Below, one piece after another: positions 25,039-33,153 of a DNA stretch of 64,000 nt. The notes under the pieces were generated by a model, which did not search any database, had not been told where the DNA came from, and saw nothing but the letters and a program-made list of their open reading frames with translations. A program made the position numbers and the translations under genes. The DNA comes from Methanothrix sp. (GTDB taxonomy: Archaea; Halobacteriota; Methanosarcinia; Methanotrichales; Methanotrichaceae). The DNA lies in NCBI RefSeq assembly GCF_030055635.1, contig NZ_JASFYM010000002.1, positions 31,290 through 95,289 on the forward strand, read 5' to 3'. Numbering within the stretch: the stretch's first letter is position 1; each line of letters opens with the position of its first letter.

Positions 25039-25812
25039 CTAGGCCTCTCTCACGAATGCGCCCTCTCCACCGTGCTGCTCAATGTACTTTATCGCAGCCT
25101 GTGCCGACTTTTTCAGGGCAGCCTCAGCATGCTTGTAATCGGGGGCGATCACCTTTATCCTGTACCTCGGCGCGCCGACGTACCTTATCTCGAGCGTCGC
25201 ATCCTTGTCCCGTATACGCTTTGCCTGCTTCAGAGCCTTTTTGATGATCTCCACACCATCCGGCGCGAAGGATCTAAGATCCACATATCCGGAGATCTCG
25301 ACCGTCGGTATCTTGACGTTCTCCTTTGCTAGGCGGGAGATTATCTTTATGTCCTCCTCTGTGAGGCCACTCTCGGAGAGGCTCTCCTCGCCGCTCATCG
25401 CGGCCTCCTCCAGGGCCCCGTACAGGCTGCTGTAGTTTTTCATCAGCGTATCCTTGACGCGCTTCAGATCCTCCTCCCGCCCCTCATACGCCATCTGAAG
25501 CCATTTCCAGGCCTTGAGGTCGGCCTTCCAAGCCTGGATCTTCTCCCTCCGCTGGTGCTCGTTGACGTCCTTCAGGGAGAGATCGATGTGATGCTTCGAT
25601 TTATCGACATTCAGGACCTTGCAGACGATCTTCTGCCCCTCCCTGACGTGATCGCGGATGTACTTGATCCAGCCGCTCGCCACCTCTGAGATGTGGATGA
25701 ATCCCTTTCTATCGACATACTCATCCAGCGTGACGAACGCACCAAAATCCAGGACCTGATCAACGGTGCATACAACCAGATCCCCAGGCTCCGGCCAACC
25801 TTCGCGCTGCAT
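25039..25812 (-). CDS. eif2a: Translation initiation factor aIF2 alpha subunit
   Basis: 257 residues with the three usual domains: an N-terminal S1/OB fold (GDLVVCTVDQVLDFGAFVTLDEY, then GFIHISEVASGWIKYIRDHVREGQ), a central helical domain, and a C-terminal alpha/beta domain (YRIKVIAPDYKHAEAALKK) that binds the gamma subunit. It delivers Met-tRNAi to the ribosome as part of aIF2. It lies 5 nt after rps27e in the operon. Confidence 0.97.
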   Translation of the reverse strand: MQREGWPEPGDLVVCTVDQVLDFGAFVTLDEYVDRKGFIHISEVASGWIKYIRDHVREGQKIVCKVLNVDKSKHHIDLSLKDVNEHQRREKIQAWKADLKAWKWLQMAYEGREEDLKRVKDTLMKNYSSLYGALEEAAMSGEESLSESGLTEEDIKIISRLAKENVKIPTVEISGYVDLRSFAPDGVEIIKKALKQAKRIRDKDATLEIRYVGAPRYRIKVIAPDYKHAEAALKKSAQAAIKYIEQHGGEGAFVREA

Positions 25813-25817
25813 TCAGA

Positions 25818-25988
25818 TCACTCTAAGACCTCGAGAACCTCTGTCTTGATGTCAGCCTTGCCGCCTCTCGGCTCAGCAAGCGTCCTTCCGCAGACTAGGC
25901 ACTTCACCACAGTGGCCGCCCTGCTGAATATCACCTGCACGTTCTCGCAGTCGTTGCACTTGACCCTGAGAAACTTCGACAGACTCAT
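25818..25988 (-). CDS. rps27e: Ribosomal protein S27e
   Basis: 56 residues read on the minus strand from the ATG at 25988 to TGA at 25818-25820. The zinc finger has C-x2-C ([15 protein letters not shown]) and a second pair ([15 protein letters not shown]), exactly as in S27e. Its start overlaps the stop of L44e (ATGA). It is a small-subunit ribosomal protein. Confidence 0.97.
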   Translation of the reverse strand: MSLSKFLRVKCNDCENVQVIFSRAATVVKCLVCGRTLAEPRGGKADIKTEVLEVLE

Positions 25989-26266
25989 CCCTCCACAAGC
26001 TCGAATCTTCCGAGGCGTATTCCCTTCCTGTTATGAGCCTTCTTGCACAGGCCGCACCTGTATCTGAGGTTGACCCTCTTGGTCGGCTTGTCGCCGCCAG
26101 GCACCTTTGAGAACTTGCCCTGGTTGCCCGTACCATTCGCCCTGGCCTTCTGCCTCGCGATACGCGTCATGGAGCGCGCCTGTCCCCTTCTGACCCTCTC
26201 CACAGTATGGGTTGTGTGCTTGTTGCAGAAAGGACAGTGAGCCTCAATCTCCTTTGGCATCTTCAT
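25985..26266 (-). CDS. rpl44e: Ribosomal protein L44e
   Basis: 93 residues. It has the first Cys pair in [14 protein letters not shown], a basic middle ([21 protein letters not shown]) and the second Cys pair in [14 protein letters not shown], all diagnostic of L44e near the ribosomal E site. The ATG at 26266 has GAGG ahead. It overlaps the end of gins51 by 23 nt and the start of rps27e by 4 nt. Confidence 0.97.
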   Translation of the reverse strand: MKMPKEIEAHCPFCNKHTTHTVERVRRGQARSMTRIARQKARANGTGNQGKFSKVPGGDKPTKRVNLRYRCGLCKKAHNRKGIRLGRFELVEG

Positions 26267-26840
26267 GATTCATCCTCACTTCCACAGCAATCTTTTTGCT
26301 ACACAGGTTCCTCGCATGGATCTCCGGGAGCATAACAACATCATCTTTCCTCAGAGCATACCGCTTCCCGTCGACCCCTACAAACATCGGGACTGTCTCC
26401 AGCAACCTCACAGCGATGTATTCCTTGGCTATATCTTTTTTGCCCGTTAAAGGTCTTTCGGTGCCGGGACGCGCGAGATGCGAGAGTATGTTCTCCCTGC
26501 ATCTTGTCAGCGCCTCCAGTATGGTCTTGTAGAGCTCGACCTCCTCCTCTGTCATGCCGTCCGGGGGCTTTGAAGGCGTCGAGGAGCTGGCCTGCATCAT
26601 CGCCTTCTTTGCTATCTTTTTTATCCTGAGATCTATGAGCTTGCTGATGCTCTTCCTGCTGGACTTCAGCTCATCCTCTATTATCTGAGCCTCCACGCTG
26701 AAGTGGTCCTCGAGCTTCTCCAGATCCTTCTCGAGAGACGCTATGTGCTCTCCAGCAATCCTGTAGAAATCGCCCTCGAGATGCTGGAGCTCTGCCGACC
26801 GTCTCTCTCCCCTCAGGAGGTTTGCCAGGTCAAGCTCCAT
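26244..26840 (-). CDS. gins51: GINS complex subunit Gins51
   Basis: About 198 residues from the ATG at 26840 (MELDLANLL). The N-terminal part is a helical A-domain and the C-terminal ~50 residues form the small B-domain ([29 protein letters not shown]), with the A-then-B order of the Sld5/Psf1 class. It is part of the CMG-like replicative helicase with MCM and GAN/RecJ. The gene sits directly between priS and the ribosomal protein genes; a priS-gins51 pairing is common in archaea. Confidence 0.9.
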   Translation of the reverse strand: MELDLANLLRGERRSAELQHLEGDFYRIAGEHIASLEKDLEKLEDHFSVEAQIIEDELKSSRKSISKLIDLRIKKIAKKAMMQASSSTPSKPPDGMTEEEVELYKTILEALTRCRENILSHLARPGTERPLTGKKDIAKEYIAVRLLETVPMFVGVDGKRYALRKDDVVMLPEIHARNLCSKKIAVEVRMNHEDAKGD

Positions 26841-26882
26841 GATAACCCGCATTAGTTCTCTCAGACCAGCACTTAACCTTTA

Positions 26883-28070
26883 TCAGCCCAGCTCACCGAG
26901 ACCTCTTGCCATGAGGAAGACAGCGGCATACTCCGGAATCTCTGTATTTCCCTCGATGAGATCGAAGCGCTCGCCCATCAGCTCCAGGGTTGCAGGGCGG
27001 ATGATCCTCACGGAAACAGGATCATCTCCGAAGACGACCGCATCATTCAGCGGGTCAAACGCGCGCAGCGAATCGATGCTCAGCTTCGTGACCCTGAGAC
27101 CCGTGCCGCCATGCAGGCTCTCCGGGAAACGTATGAGACGGTGCACATCTGCTGTCACAGGCTCATCTGTCTCGCCGCTCAGAGCGCGAACAGACTCCTC
27201 CATGAGGTAAGGTATTATCAGCTTCCATATACCTGAGGCGTGCTTGAAGAAGTCGAGGTTTCCGGCGCGGATGCTCTTTATCGCGTTCTCCTCTCTGATC
27301 TGCGAGAGGAACAGCCTGGCCTTCTGAGATCCTATACCCTTCACGTTTTTCAACAAACTCAGCGCCTCCTCATCATCAAGCTCTCTGAGATGCACGACCA
27401 TCGACTCGATCGCTTTGTTGATCCTTCCGCCCCACCCAGGAGTGTCGGATGCAGGCCCACGCAGGGATCTCGCCCTCTCGACTCCGGCGTCACCATCGAC
27501 ATCGATCTTGTGGATGAACCTCTCCGGATCCAGGCCTCTTCCTGTGAGGTAATCCACGATCTCGCGCCTGGCATCGCTTTTCATCTTTAAGACCGAACCA
27601 TCGCGGACGTGTATGTGGTAGCCCCTGCCTCCGGAGAAGACCACACTTATCGTCCTCTCATCAAAACCGAAATCGCCCAGCAGGAACTCCAGGAGCTTCA
27701 TGGTCTCTCTTTTAACACGCTCCAGCATCTCCCCGTAGTCTCTTCTCCCAGAGTCCCTGTACTCTGCGAGGTGATCAGCATCCAGATCGAAGATCAGATC
27801 CGCGCCCCTCCAGATCTTCTCCTTCATCGTGGGAGCATCCGGCTTTAGGTAGTACGCAGCTGAGTGATATACATGTGCAGGCACAGTGCTCCTGATGTAA
27901 TCGACCAGCTCCTTCCTGCTGCTGAAAGACCTGTGCCGCCGCATCCCAGGCATGTCGTAGAATATGAACCCCCATTCCCTGGCCTCCATTCCAGGCGGAG
28001 CATCCATCGATGCTGTAAGATAGTATTCCCTGAACCTGGCGCGCAGGTAGCTTGCGGTCCTGCTCTCCAA
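26883..28070 (-). CDS. priS: DNA primase small (catalytic) subunit PriS
   Basis: 395 residues. The catalytic aspartates lie in DLIFDLDADHL, and the nucleotide site has VFSGGRGYHIHV with the conserved Ser-Gly-Gly-Arg-Gly-x-His. The N-terminal REYYLTA and the late HRLIRFPESLHGGTGL block also match archaeo-eukaryotic primases. It starts with TTG at 28070, preceded by GAGGTGGTGA. It makes RNA/DNA primers with PriL, which is not in this window. It is upstream of gins51 by 42 nt. Confidence 0.95.
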   Translation of the reverse strand: MESRTASYLRARFREYYLTASMDAPPGMEAREWGFIFYDMPGMRRHRSFSSRKELVDYIRSTVPAHVYHSAAYYLKPDAPTMKEKIWRGADLIFDLDADHLAEYRDSGRRDYGEMLERVKRETMKLLEFLLGDFGFDERTISVVFSGGRGYHIHVRDGSVLKMKSDARREIVDYLTGRGLDPERFIHKIDVDGDAGVERARSLRGPASDTPGWGGRINKAIESMVVHLRELDDEEALSLLKNVKGIGSQKARLFLSQIREENAIKSIRAGNLDFFKHASGIWKLIIPYLMEESVRALSGETDEPVTADVHRLIRFPESLHGGTGLRVTKLSIDSLRAFDPLNDAVVFGDDPVSVRIIRPATLELMGERFDLIEGNTEIPEYAAVFLMARGLGELG

Positions 28071-28093
28071 ATCACCACCTCAGCAGATGCCAC

Positions 28094-28831
28094 TCAGTAT
28101 AGCTCTGGCCTTCTGTCCTCCCAGCATGTGATGGATCTCCTCAAGCGATCCCTCTCCCCCGGATCGATATCCGCGATTATGACACATTCCTCATCGTCTG
28201 CCTCTGCAAGCACCTCACCTCCGGGTCCAACTATCATGCTCGATCCTCCTGCTGATCCGCAGGCGTTGCACGCGATATGGTGTATCTGGTTCTCTATAGC
28301 TCGCGCGATAACGAGAGACCTCCAGTGGTGGATCCTCTCAGCAGGGAACTGAGCGATCGTGACAAGCAGATCCGCTCCCGATTCGCAGAGCTTTCGGGCG
28401 ACCTCAGGGAACCTCATGTCGTAACAGATCTCGAGCCCGATCGATAATCCGGAGATCTTCACAGGCGCGATGATCCCCCCGGGAATGAAGTGCTTCTTCT
28501 CGTCACCAAATGGATGCGTCTTGGAGTAAAACCCCATCTCAGCTCCGGCCAGGCAGAAACCCATATTGTGGGTCCCGCGGTCCGATGATGACATGATGGA
28601 GCCCACAAAGATCGCGCCTGAATCGACGGACAGTGCTCTGAAGGGTATCAGCGATGGATACGGATATCTCTCCGGCTCTATATCGTAGCAGAAGCCCGTG
28701 AGGAACAGCTCTGGAAGGACTATGATATCAGCGCCACTGTCGGCTGCATCAGATGACAGCTGTAGAGCTCGCCTCTTGTTATTGAACACATCACACTCTC
28801 TCACGGAGAGCTGCACGCAGGCAGCACGCAT
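28094..28831 (-). CDS. Carbon-nitrogen hydrolase, nitrilase superfamily
   Basis: 245 residues with the complete catalytic set: Glu41 (VLPELFLTG), Lys104 (YSKTHPFGDEK) and Cys136 (LEICYDMRFPE). The superfamily hydrolyses amides or nitriles. The size and the KTHPFGDEK pattern resemble omega-amidase/YafV-like members that deaminate alpha-keto-glutaramate or similar compounds, but the substrate is not certain. The gene lies 23 nt upstream of priS on the same strand and may begin that operon. Confidence 0.9.
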   Translation of the reverse strand: MRAACVQLSVRECDVFNNKRRALQLSSDAADSGADIIVLPELFLTGFCYDIEPERYPYPSLIPFRALSVDSGAIFVGSIMSSSDRGTHNMGFCLAGAEMGFYSKTHPFGDEKKHFIPGGIIAPVKISGLSIGLEICYDMRFPEVARKLCESGADLLVTIAQFPAERIHHWRSLVIARAIENQIHHIACNACGSAGGSSMIVGPGGEVLAEADDEECVIIADIDPGERDRLRRSITCWEDRRPELY

Positions 28832-29029
28832 GAGTGCTCATACTCGCTCCATGTATATAGAGCAAGGGTAGCCAAGGACGCAATTCTCTGTCTATAGTGT
28901 TAAGTCCAGGGTAGCGGAGGCTTCATCGCAAAGTTCATCGCGCTGCTGGTTAACACAGAGCATGCAGAACCGCTTTTCTACGGATAGGCTTTTAGCTGAG
29001 GCATGCCAAGAGAGCTCAGGTGAATCCAG

Positions 29030-29929
29030 ATGGAAGAATACCCGACGGCCGTTGTAGCTGACAGGGAGGTCCCCTACGATCCGGAACAGCTCAGGAGGAT
29101 CCGGGAGCATCCGTGCTTCAGCGAGAAGGCATGCCATGCCTTCGGGAGGATGCATCTTCCGGTCGCTCCGAAGTGCAACATTCAGTGCAAGTACTGCATA
29201 AGAGATTTTGATTGCGTTAACGAATCGAGACCAGGTGTGACGAGCAGGGTTCTGACCCCGCAGGAGGCGCTGGAGCGTGTCGATGAGGTTCTCTCTAAAT
29301 ATCATTATATAAAGGTCGTGGCTGTCGCAGGACCCGGGGAACCTCTCGCAAACGAGGAGACCTTCGAGACGCTGAGGCTCGTCGGGGAGAAGTACCCGCA
29401 TCTCATACTCTGCATAAGCACGAACGGCCTCCTACTTCCGGACAGGATCGAGGATCTCGACCGTATCGGGGTGACAAACATCACTGTAACGCTGAACGCG
29501 GTCGATCCAGCGATTGGGGAGCAGATATACGATTACGTCATCTACAAGGGAAAGCGGTATGAGGGGCTGGAGGCCGCGAAGATCCTGCTCGAGAACCAGC
29601 TCAGGGGGATCGAGGAGGCTGTGCGACGGAAGAAGATAGTCAAGGTGAACACAGTCCTGATCCCGGGAATAAACGACAGGCATGTCTTTGATATCGCGAG
29701 AAAGATAAAGTCGATGGGTGTGTTCATTCACAACGTGATGCCGCTCATACCCCAGTACAAGTTCGCTCACATTAAGCCTCCAACGCCGGAGGAGAAGAGG
29801 GCGATACAGGATGAGCTGAACAAGATAATAAAGCAGATGCGCCACTGCAGGCAGTGCAGGTCTGATGCAATCGGCCGGCTGGGATGCGACATACAGCAGG
29901 AGCTCGAGAAGGGCAAAAAGATATCCTGA
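29030..29929 (+). CDS. nifB: NifB, nitrogenase cofactor radical SAM enzyme (short archaeal form)
   Basis: 299 residues. N-terminal HPCFSEKACHAFGRMHLPVAP precedes the radical-SAM motif CNIQCKYCIRDFDCVNESRPG, and the C-terminal CRQCRSDAIGRLG supplies cysteines for the K2 cluster precursor. It lacks the NifX-like extension of bacterial NifB, as known for methanogens. It makes the 8Fe-9S-C NifB-cofactor from two 4Fe-4S clusters and SAM. AGGTGA lies ahead of the start. No other nif gene is nearby. Confidence 0.95.
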   Translation: MEEYPTAVVADREVPYDPEQLRRIREHPCFSEKACHAFGRMHLPVAPKCNIQCKYCIRDFDCVNESRPGVTSRVLTPQEALERVDEVLSKYHYIKVVAVAGPGEPLANEETFETLRLVGEKYPHLILCISTNGLLLPDRIEDLDRIGVTNITVTLNAVDPAIGEQIYDYVIYKGKRYEGLEAAKILLENQLRGIEEAVRRKKIVKVNTVLIPGINDRHVFDIARKIKSMGVFIHNVMPLIPQYKFAHIKPPTPEEKRAIQDELNKIIKQMRHCRQCRSDAIGRLGCDIQQELEKGKKIS

Positions 29930-30016
29930 GATGCTCTCATCCGCCTGGCGTCCGCCGGACACATTCACCAGGGCGCATGGCCGGAGAGCTACCGATGCAG
30001 CAATCAAATGAGCGTT

Positions 30017-30904
30017 CTAGGATTCTGCATCACGCGCGGCACGCACCCTGGCCAGGCGCTCCTTTGCTGCGGCGACCCTCCCCTTGACGCTGTTCTCATT
30101 TACAGCACACCTGTTGCACTCCCCGGATGAGTTCTGCTCTGCAGATGTCTCTGTCGTGTTCTCGCACCTCCCCTCGGTTATCACTATTATACCATCCCCG
30201 TATGAGAGGTTGTAGAGCAAAAGCGATGGAATGCTTGATGGCGCGAGGTACCTGAAACGCACCACTCCCCGGATGCTCTCGTTGGCGCTCAGCGTTTTTG
30301 GTTCAAATCCATCAGTCGCCCTGTAGCCCCAGCCCCACTGGTCCACGAGGGTATAGTTCTCAGGGGAGACCTTCAGAGGAGATGTGGAGTTGTTTCTTAC
30401 AGATACATCTATATCCAGCACCTTCCGGCTGTAATCAAGCCTGGATCCAACGATGCCATAGTATGTGACCGTGATGTTCTCATCCGAGTAGTTCAGCGGC
30501 TCTCCGAAATCCACCTTGAACACCTCCCCGATTCCGGAATCCACCACCAGGCTCTTCGGGATCGCCTCTCTGGGAACTGCGAATGCGAGAAGCTCCCGTC
30601 CCGGAGAGATTGGCCTGCTTGATGCCGCATCTCTGATATAGCTCCTGTCGTTTCCGTCGATCAGAACATACCTGACGCGGGGAAGCACCGCATAGCTCCC
30701 GTTGCTCCATCTCAGGCCCGCATCCAGGTACAGAACCATCCTGTCAGCATCGTAAGAGCCTCCCTGATACAGAGGCCCCTTGAACATGTCGAAGACGGTG
30801 CAGCAGAGCGCTCCGTTGCCACCCGTCACAGGCAGTCCGGATGCGGAATTCAACACAGAGAGCATCAGTATGAGCATGACCCCCAGGGCTGCTGTTCGTA
30901 TCAT
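30017..30904 (-). CDS. Secreted protein of unknown function with charged C-terminus
   Basis: About 295 residues from the ATG at 30904 (GGTGG ahead; an upstream GTG at 30916 is possible). A signal peptide (ALGVMLILMLSVLNSASG) is followed by a beta-rich body with many N-glycosylation sequons (NYSDENIT, NNST, NYT, NES, NLS). The segment SRKVLDIDVSVRNNSTSPLKVSPENYTLVDQWGWGY resembles the immunoglobulin-like fold of DUF4352-type proteins. The C-terminal ~50 residues contain three cysteines (CENTT, CNRC) and a basic helix. It follows the tubulin-like gene on the same strand, with its own palindromic promoter. Membership of that cluster is uncertain. Confidence 0.65.
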   Translation of the reverse strand: MIRTAALGVMLILMLSVLNSASGLPVTGGNGALCCTVFDMFKGPLYQGGSYDADRMVLYLDAGLRWSNGSYAVLPRVRYVLIDGNDRSYIRDAASSRPISPGRELLAFAVPREAIPKSLVVDSGIGEVFKVDFGEPLNYSDENITVTYYGIVGSRLDYSRKVLDIDVSVRNNSTSPLKVSPENYTLVDQWGWGYRATDGFEPKTLSANESIRGVVRFRYLAPSSIPSLLLYNLSYGDGIIVITEGRCENTTETSAEQNSSGECNRCAVNENSVKGRVAAAKERLARVRAARDAES

Positions 30905-30939
30905 CTCAGCCACCACAGGTTTTATGAATTACTTCCAAG

Positions 30940-30958
30940 ATATATTGTAACAATATAT
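30940..30958. promoter_or_regulatory. Perfect AT-rich palindrome in the promoter of the 30017-30904 gene
   Basis: ATATATTGT and ACAATATAT flank a single central base. The palindrome lies about 40 nt before the start codon, where the TATA box is expected. It may therefore be both the core promoter and a repressor site. Confidence 0.5.
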
Positions 30959-31027
30959 TTACTTTTCCGGTGGGCTGCAGGAGAGCCGCAGCTCGCCTGG
31001 CTTAAATCAGAAGGAGGCAGGAGAGCA

Positions 31028-32575
31028 TCACACAGCCGCTGGAAGCAGCTTCCTGAGCTCCTCGCGCACGATTCTTCTGATCGCCTCCTCCGAGAGCGCG
31101 TGGTTGTTCTGAGTATTGTTATCCTGTACCGGTCGGTTCTCAGGCAGATCCTCAAATATCCTGAGCTCATTCACAAAGAATGGCTTCTCTCCCTTCCTGA
31201 GCCTGGACTTCGCCGCGTTCAGCTCTATAACCAGGCGATCGAAGTACCTGCTCAGAGCCTCTGTAGTCAGATATGTCAGGCTCTGATCATCGCTCTGCTT
31301 CATGTGAATAAGCTCTTGCCTGTTCTCCTCTATGTAATTCAGGGCGAATGATACCACCCTGTGCATCCTTTTTTCAAACGGCCCGCTGCAGCCTGAGCCA
31401 TACGGGTTTCTCAGCAGTATCAGAACCTCGCTCTCCCTGTTTTCTCCTAGCTTCCTCCATGTGAATATATGGTTCGTATCGAGTCCGGTGATGCTCTTTA
31501 CAGACGACTCCAGCTTCTCAGCGGAGAGGTATCCTCTCGAGAAGACGAACGCCCTGTCTGCCATTGAAGGATCGCATGGGAAAAGCGGGCCGCATCCATC
31601 ATTCTGCACGCTTCCTGTGAGAGCCTTTGAGACCAGCTCCTCTTCAACGGATTTCTTGCTGTTCAACGATGCGTAGCATGGAACCATGACAGGGGGCCTG
31701 TTCAGGCCCTCAGTGAAGTTCTGCGCCAGGGAGAGAGACGGTGGGTCCTCCTGTGGAAATGCGCGGTCTGCCAGGAATGGTTTCATTACCTTAAATATGT
31801 AATTATTTATACTTGTGTAGTCCTGTTTGAACCTCTCAACGAGGATCTGGTTATCCACGAGAATCAGTGCATCAACGCCCTCTTTTGCGCTTTTGGTGAG
31901 CAGATCGTACATGGAGATCGTTGCGCCGAGATCTCTCCGCGCCTCCTTCGACTGCTGCTCCCTGTCTGCCTCATCACCCTGCTCTGTGAGAACGCCAAGT
32001 ACGAAGACCGGGTAGTCCTGGCTACCTCCGGATCTTATGTAGCGCAGGATCGGATTTATGAACCCCGTTCCGGTGCCGCCGCCCAGAGATACTATGAAAA
32101 GTATGTTATCGCATCTGCCCCCGCTGAGGGTTGTGAATCCCTTTATGGCATTCCAGGCGTTCTCGAGGATGGGATTGTCCTCCCCGAACTCCTCTCTGGC
32201 AACATTTCTAACCTCATCATCGTTATCGAATATCTCGAATATCGCCTTTAGGTACTGAGCCTCCCTGAAGAACCCCTGCTTCTTGACATCATATCCGTAC
32301 TTGCGCATGACGAGGGAGTGCGTCTTCGATCCCACATCTATTGAGTCATGTGGTATGACATACCCCGGGTACCCTTCCCTCAGGTTCTTGAAAAAGCTCT
32401 GCTTGTTAACCGCGGCGTTGACATCTGCCTCCAGCCATACACCCTCGATTCCGCCGAACGCAACATGCACGGCATTTGTTAATTTTGACAGGATCTTTAT
32501 TACATCCATGGAATTGAGAAAGACCATGAGCAGATTGCCGCCACATCCACCTATGCCAACACAGCATGATCTCAT
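31028..32575 (-). CDS. Divergent tubulin/FtsZ-superfamily protein
   Basis: 515 residues, longer than archaeal FtsZ (~370-400). Residues 7-13 (GIGGCGG) form the N-terminal glycine-rich loop and residues 165-171 (GGGTGTG) are the tubulin signature. VDALILVDNQILVERF (about 235-250) matches the FtsZ strand and helix that end in the base-contacting Asn, and SINNYI fits the next helix. I could not find the FtsZ catalytic T7 loop (N-x-D-x-x-D), so filament-coupled GTP hydrolysis may differ or be lost. The C-terminal ~120 residues are extended and charged, ending in a short helix (SEEAIRRIVREELRKLL). It overlaps the upstream membrane-protein gene by 4 nt (ATGA). Bacterial and archaeal tubulin-like proteins linked to VWA proteins have been described before; this protein may belong with them. 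Confidence 0.8.
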   Translation of the reverse strand: MRSCCVGIGGCGGNLLMVFLNSMDVIKILSKLTNAVHVAFGGIEGVWLEADVNAAVNKQSFFKNLREGYPGYVIPHDSIDVGSKTHSLVMRKYGYDVKKQGFFREAQYLKAIFEIFDNDDEVRNVAREEFGEDNPILENAWNAIKGFTTLSGGRCDNILFIVSLGGGTGTGFINPILRYIRSGGSQDYPVFVLGVLTEQGDEADREQQSKEARRDLGATISMYDLLTKSAKEGVDALILVDNQILVERFKQDYTSINNYIFKVMKPFLADRAFPQEDPPSLSLAQNFTEGLNRPPVMVPCYASLNSKKSVEEELVSKALTGSVQNDGCGPLFPCDPSMADRAFVFSRGYLSAEKLESSVKSITGLDTNHIFTWRKLGENRESEVLILLRNPYGSGCSGPFEKRMHRVVSFALNYIEENRQELIHMKQSDDQSLTYLTTEALSRYFDRLVIELNAAKSRLRKGEKPFFVNELRIFEDLPENRPVQDNNTQNNHALSEEAIRRIVREELRKLLPAAV

Positions 32576-33153
32576 CGACTGGCCTCCACGAACTCCTTAA
32601 ACACGGGGATGAAAAGCAAAATCAGGGCTGCCAGAAGCAGCAGCCAGGATAGAGTCTCAAGCGTCCTGTTCACGAAGGGATAATTGACAAAATTGTAGAT
32701 TGACAGTCCTGCCGAGCCCACAAGCACAAGCACCGTGGCTGCGCACAGAGACTTCTCGTTCCTCGATATTGGGTATATTCTGTAGATCTCAGAGAGCCTC
32801 AGCCATACAGGAAAGTTTCTGCTTGCCCATAGCAGGATCGATGCCAGTGATGCAGCGATCACAGCGAAAAGGACCAATCCGTAGTTGCTGGCAATTGGAA
32901 ACCCCAATCGAAGCAGCCAAGGGATCATTTTTGGAAGAAGGTAATACATGAACGCTACGAAGAACGCGACCCAGGAGGAAAAGACCATGGCAGAGAAGTT
33001 GGCTCCGTGATCTATGGACAGCAGCTCATACAGCTTATCCCTGGAGACGCTAGATGAGAGATCGGAGAGCCTCCGGTATATGCGCTCGAGGTTCATCCGG
33101 TGAATCACCAGTCCTATGAGCAGCAGGATGAGCAGCACCGCAGCCCAGATCAT
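32572..33153 (-). CDS. Polytopic membrane protein of the tubulin-like cluster
   Basis: 193 residues, no recognised family. A first membrane helix (residues 1-18) is followed by a basic amphipathic stretch (HRMNLERIYRRLSDLSSSVSRDKLYELL). Further membrane segments lie at about 58-75, 90-110, 138-158 and 168-185. Its ends overlap both neighbours by 4 nt, so the three genes are almost certainly translated together. It is a good candidate for the membrane anchor of the tubulin-like filament. Confidence 0.75.
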   Translation of the reverse strand: MIWAAVLLILLLIGLVIHRMNLERIYRRLSDLSSSVSRDKLYELLSIDHGANFSAMVFSSWVAFFVAFMYYLLPKMIPWLLRLGFPIASNYGLVLFAVIAASLASILLWASRNFPVWLRLSEIYRIYPISRNEKSLCAATVLVLVGSAGLSIYNFVNYPFVNRTLETLSWLLLLAALILLFIPVFKEFVEASR

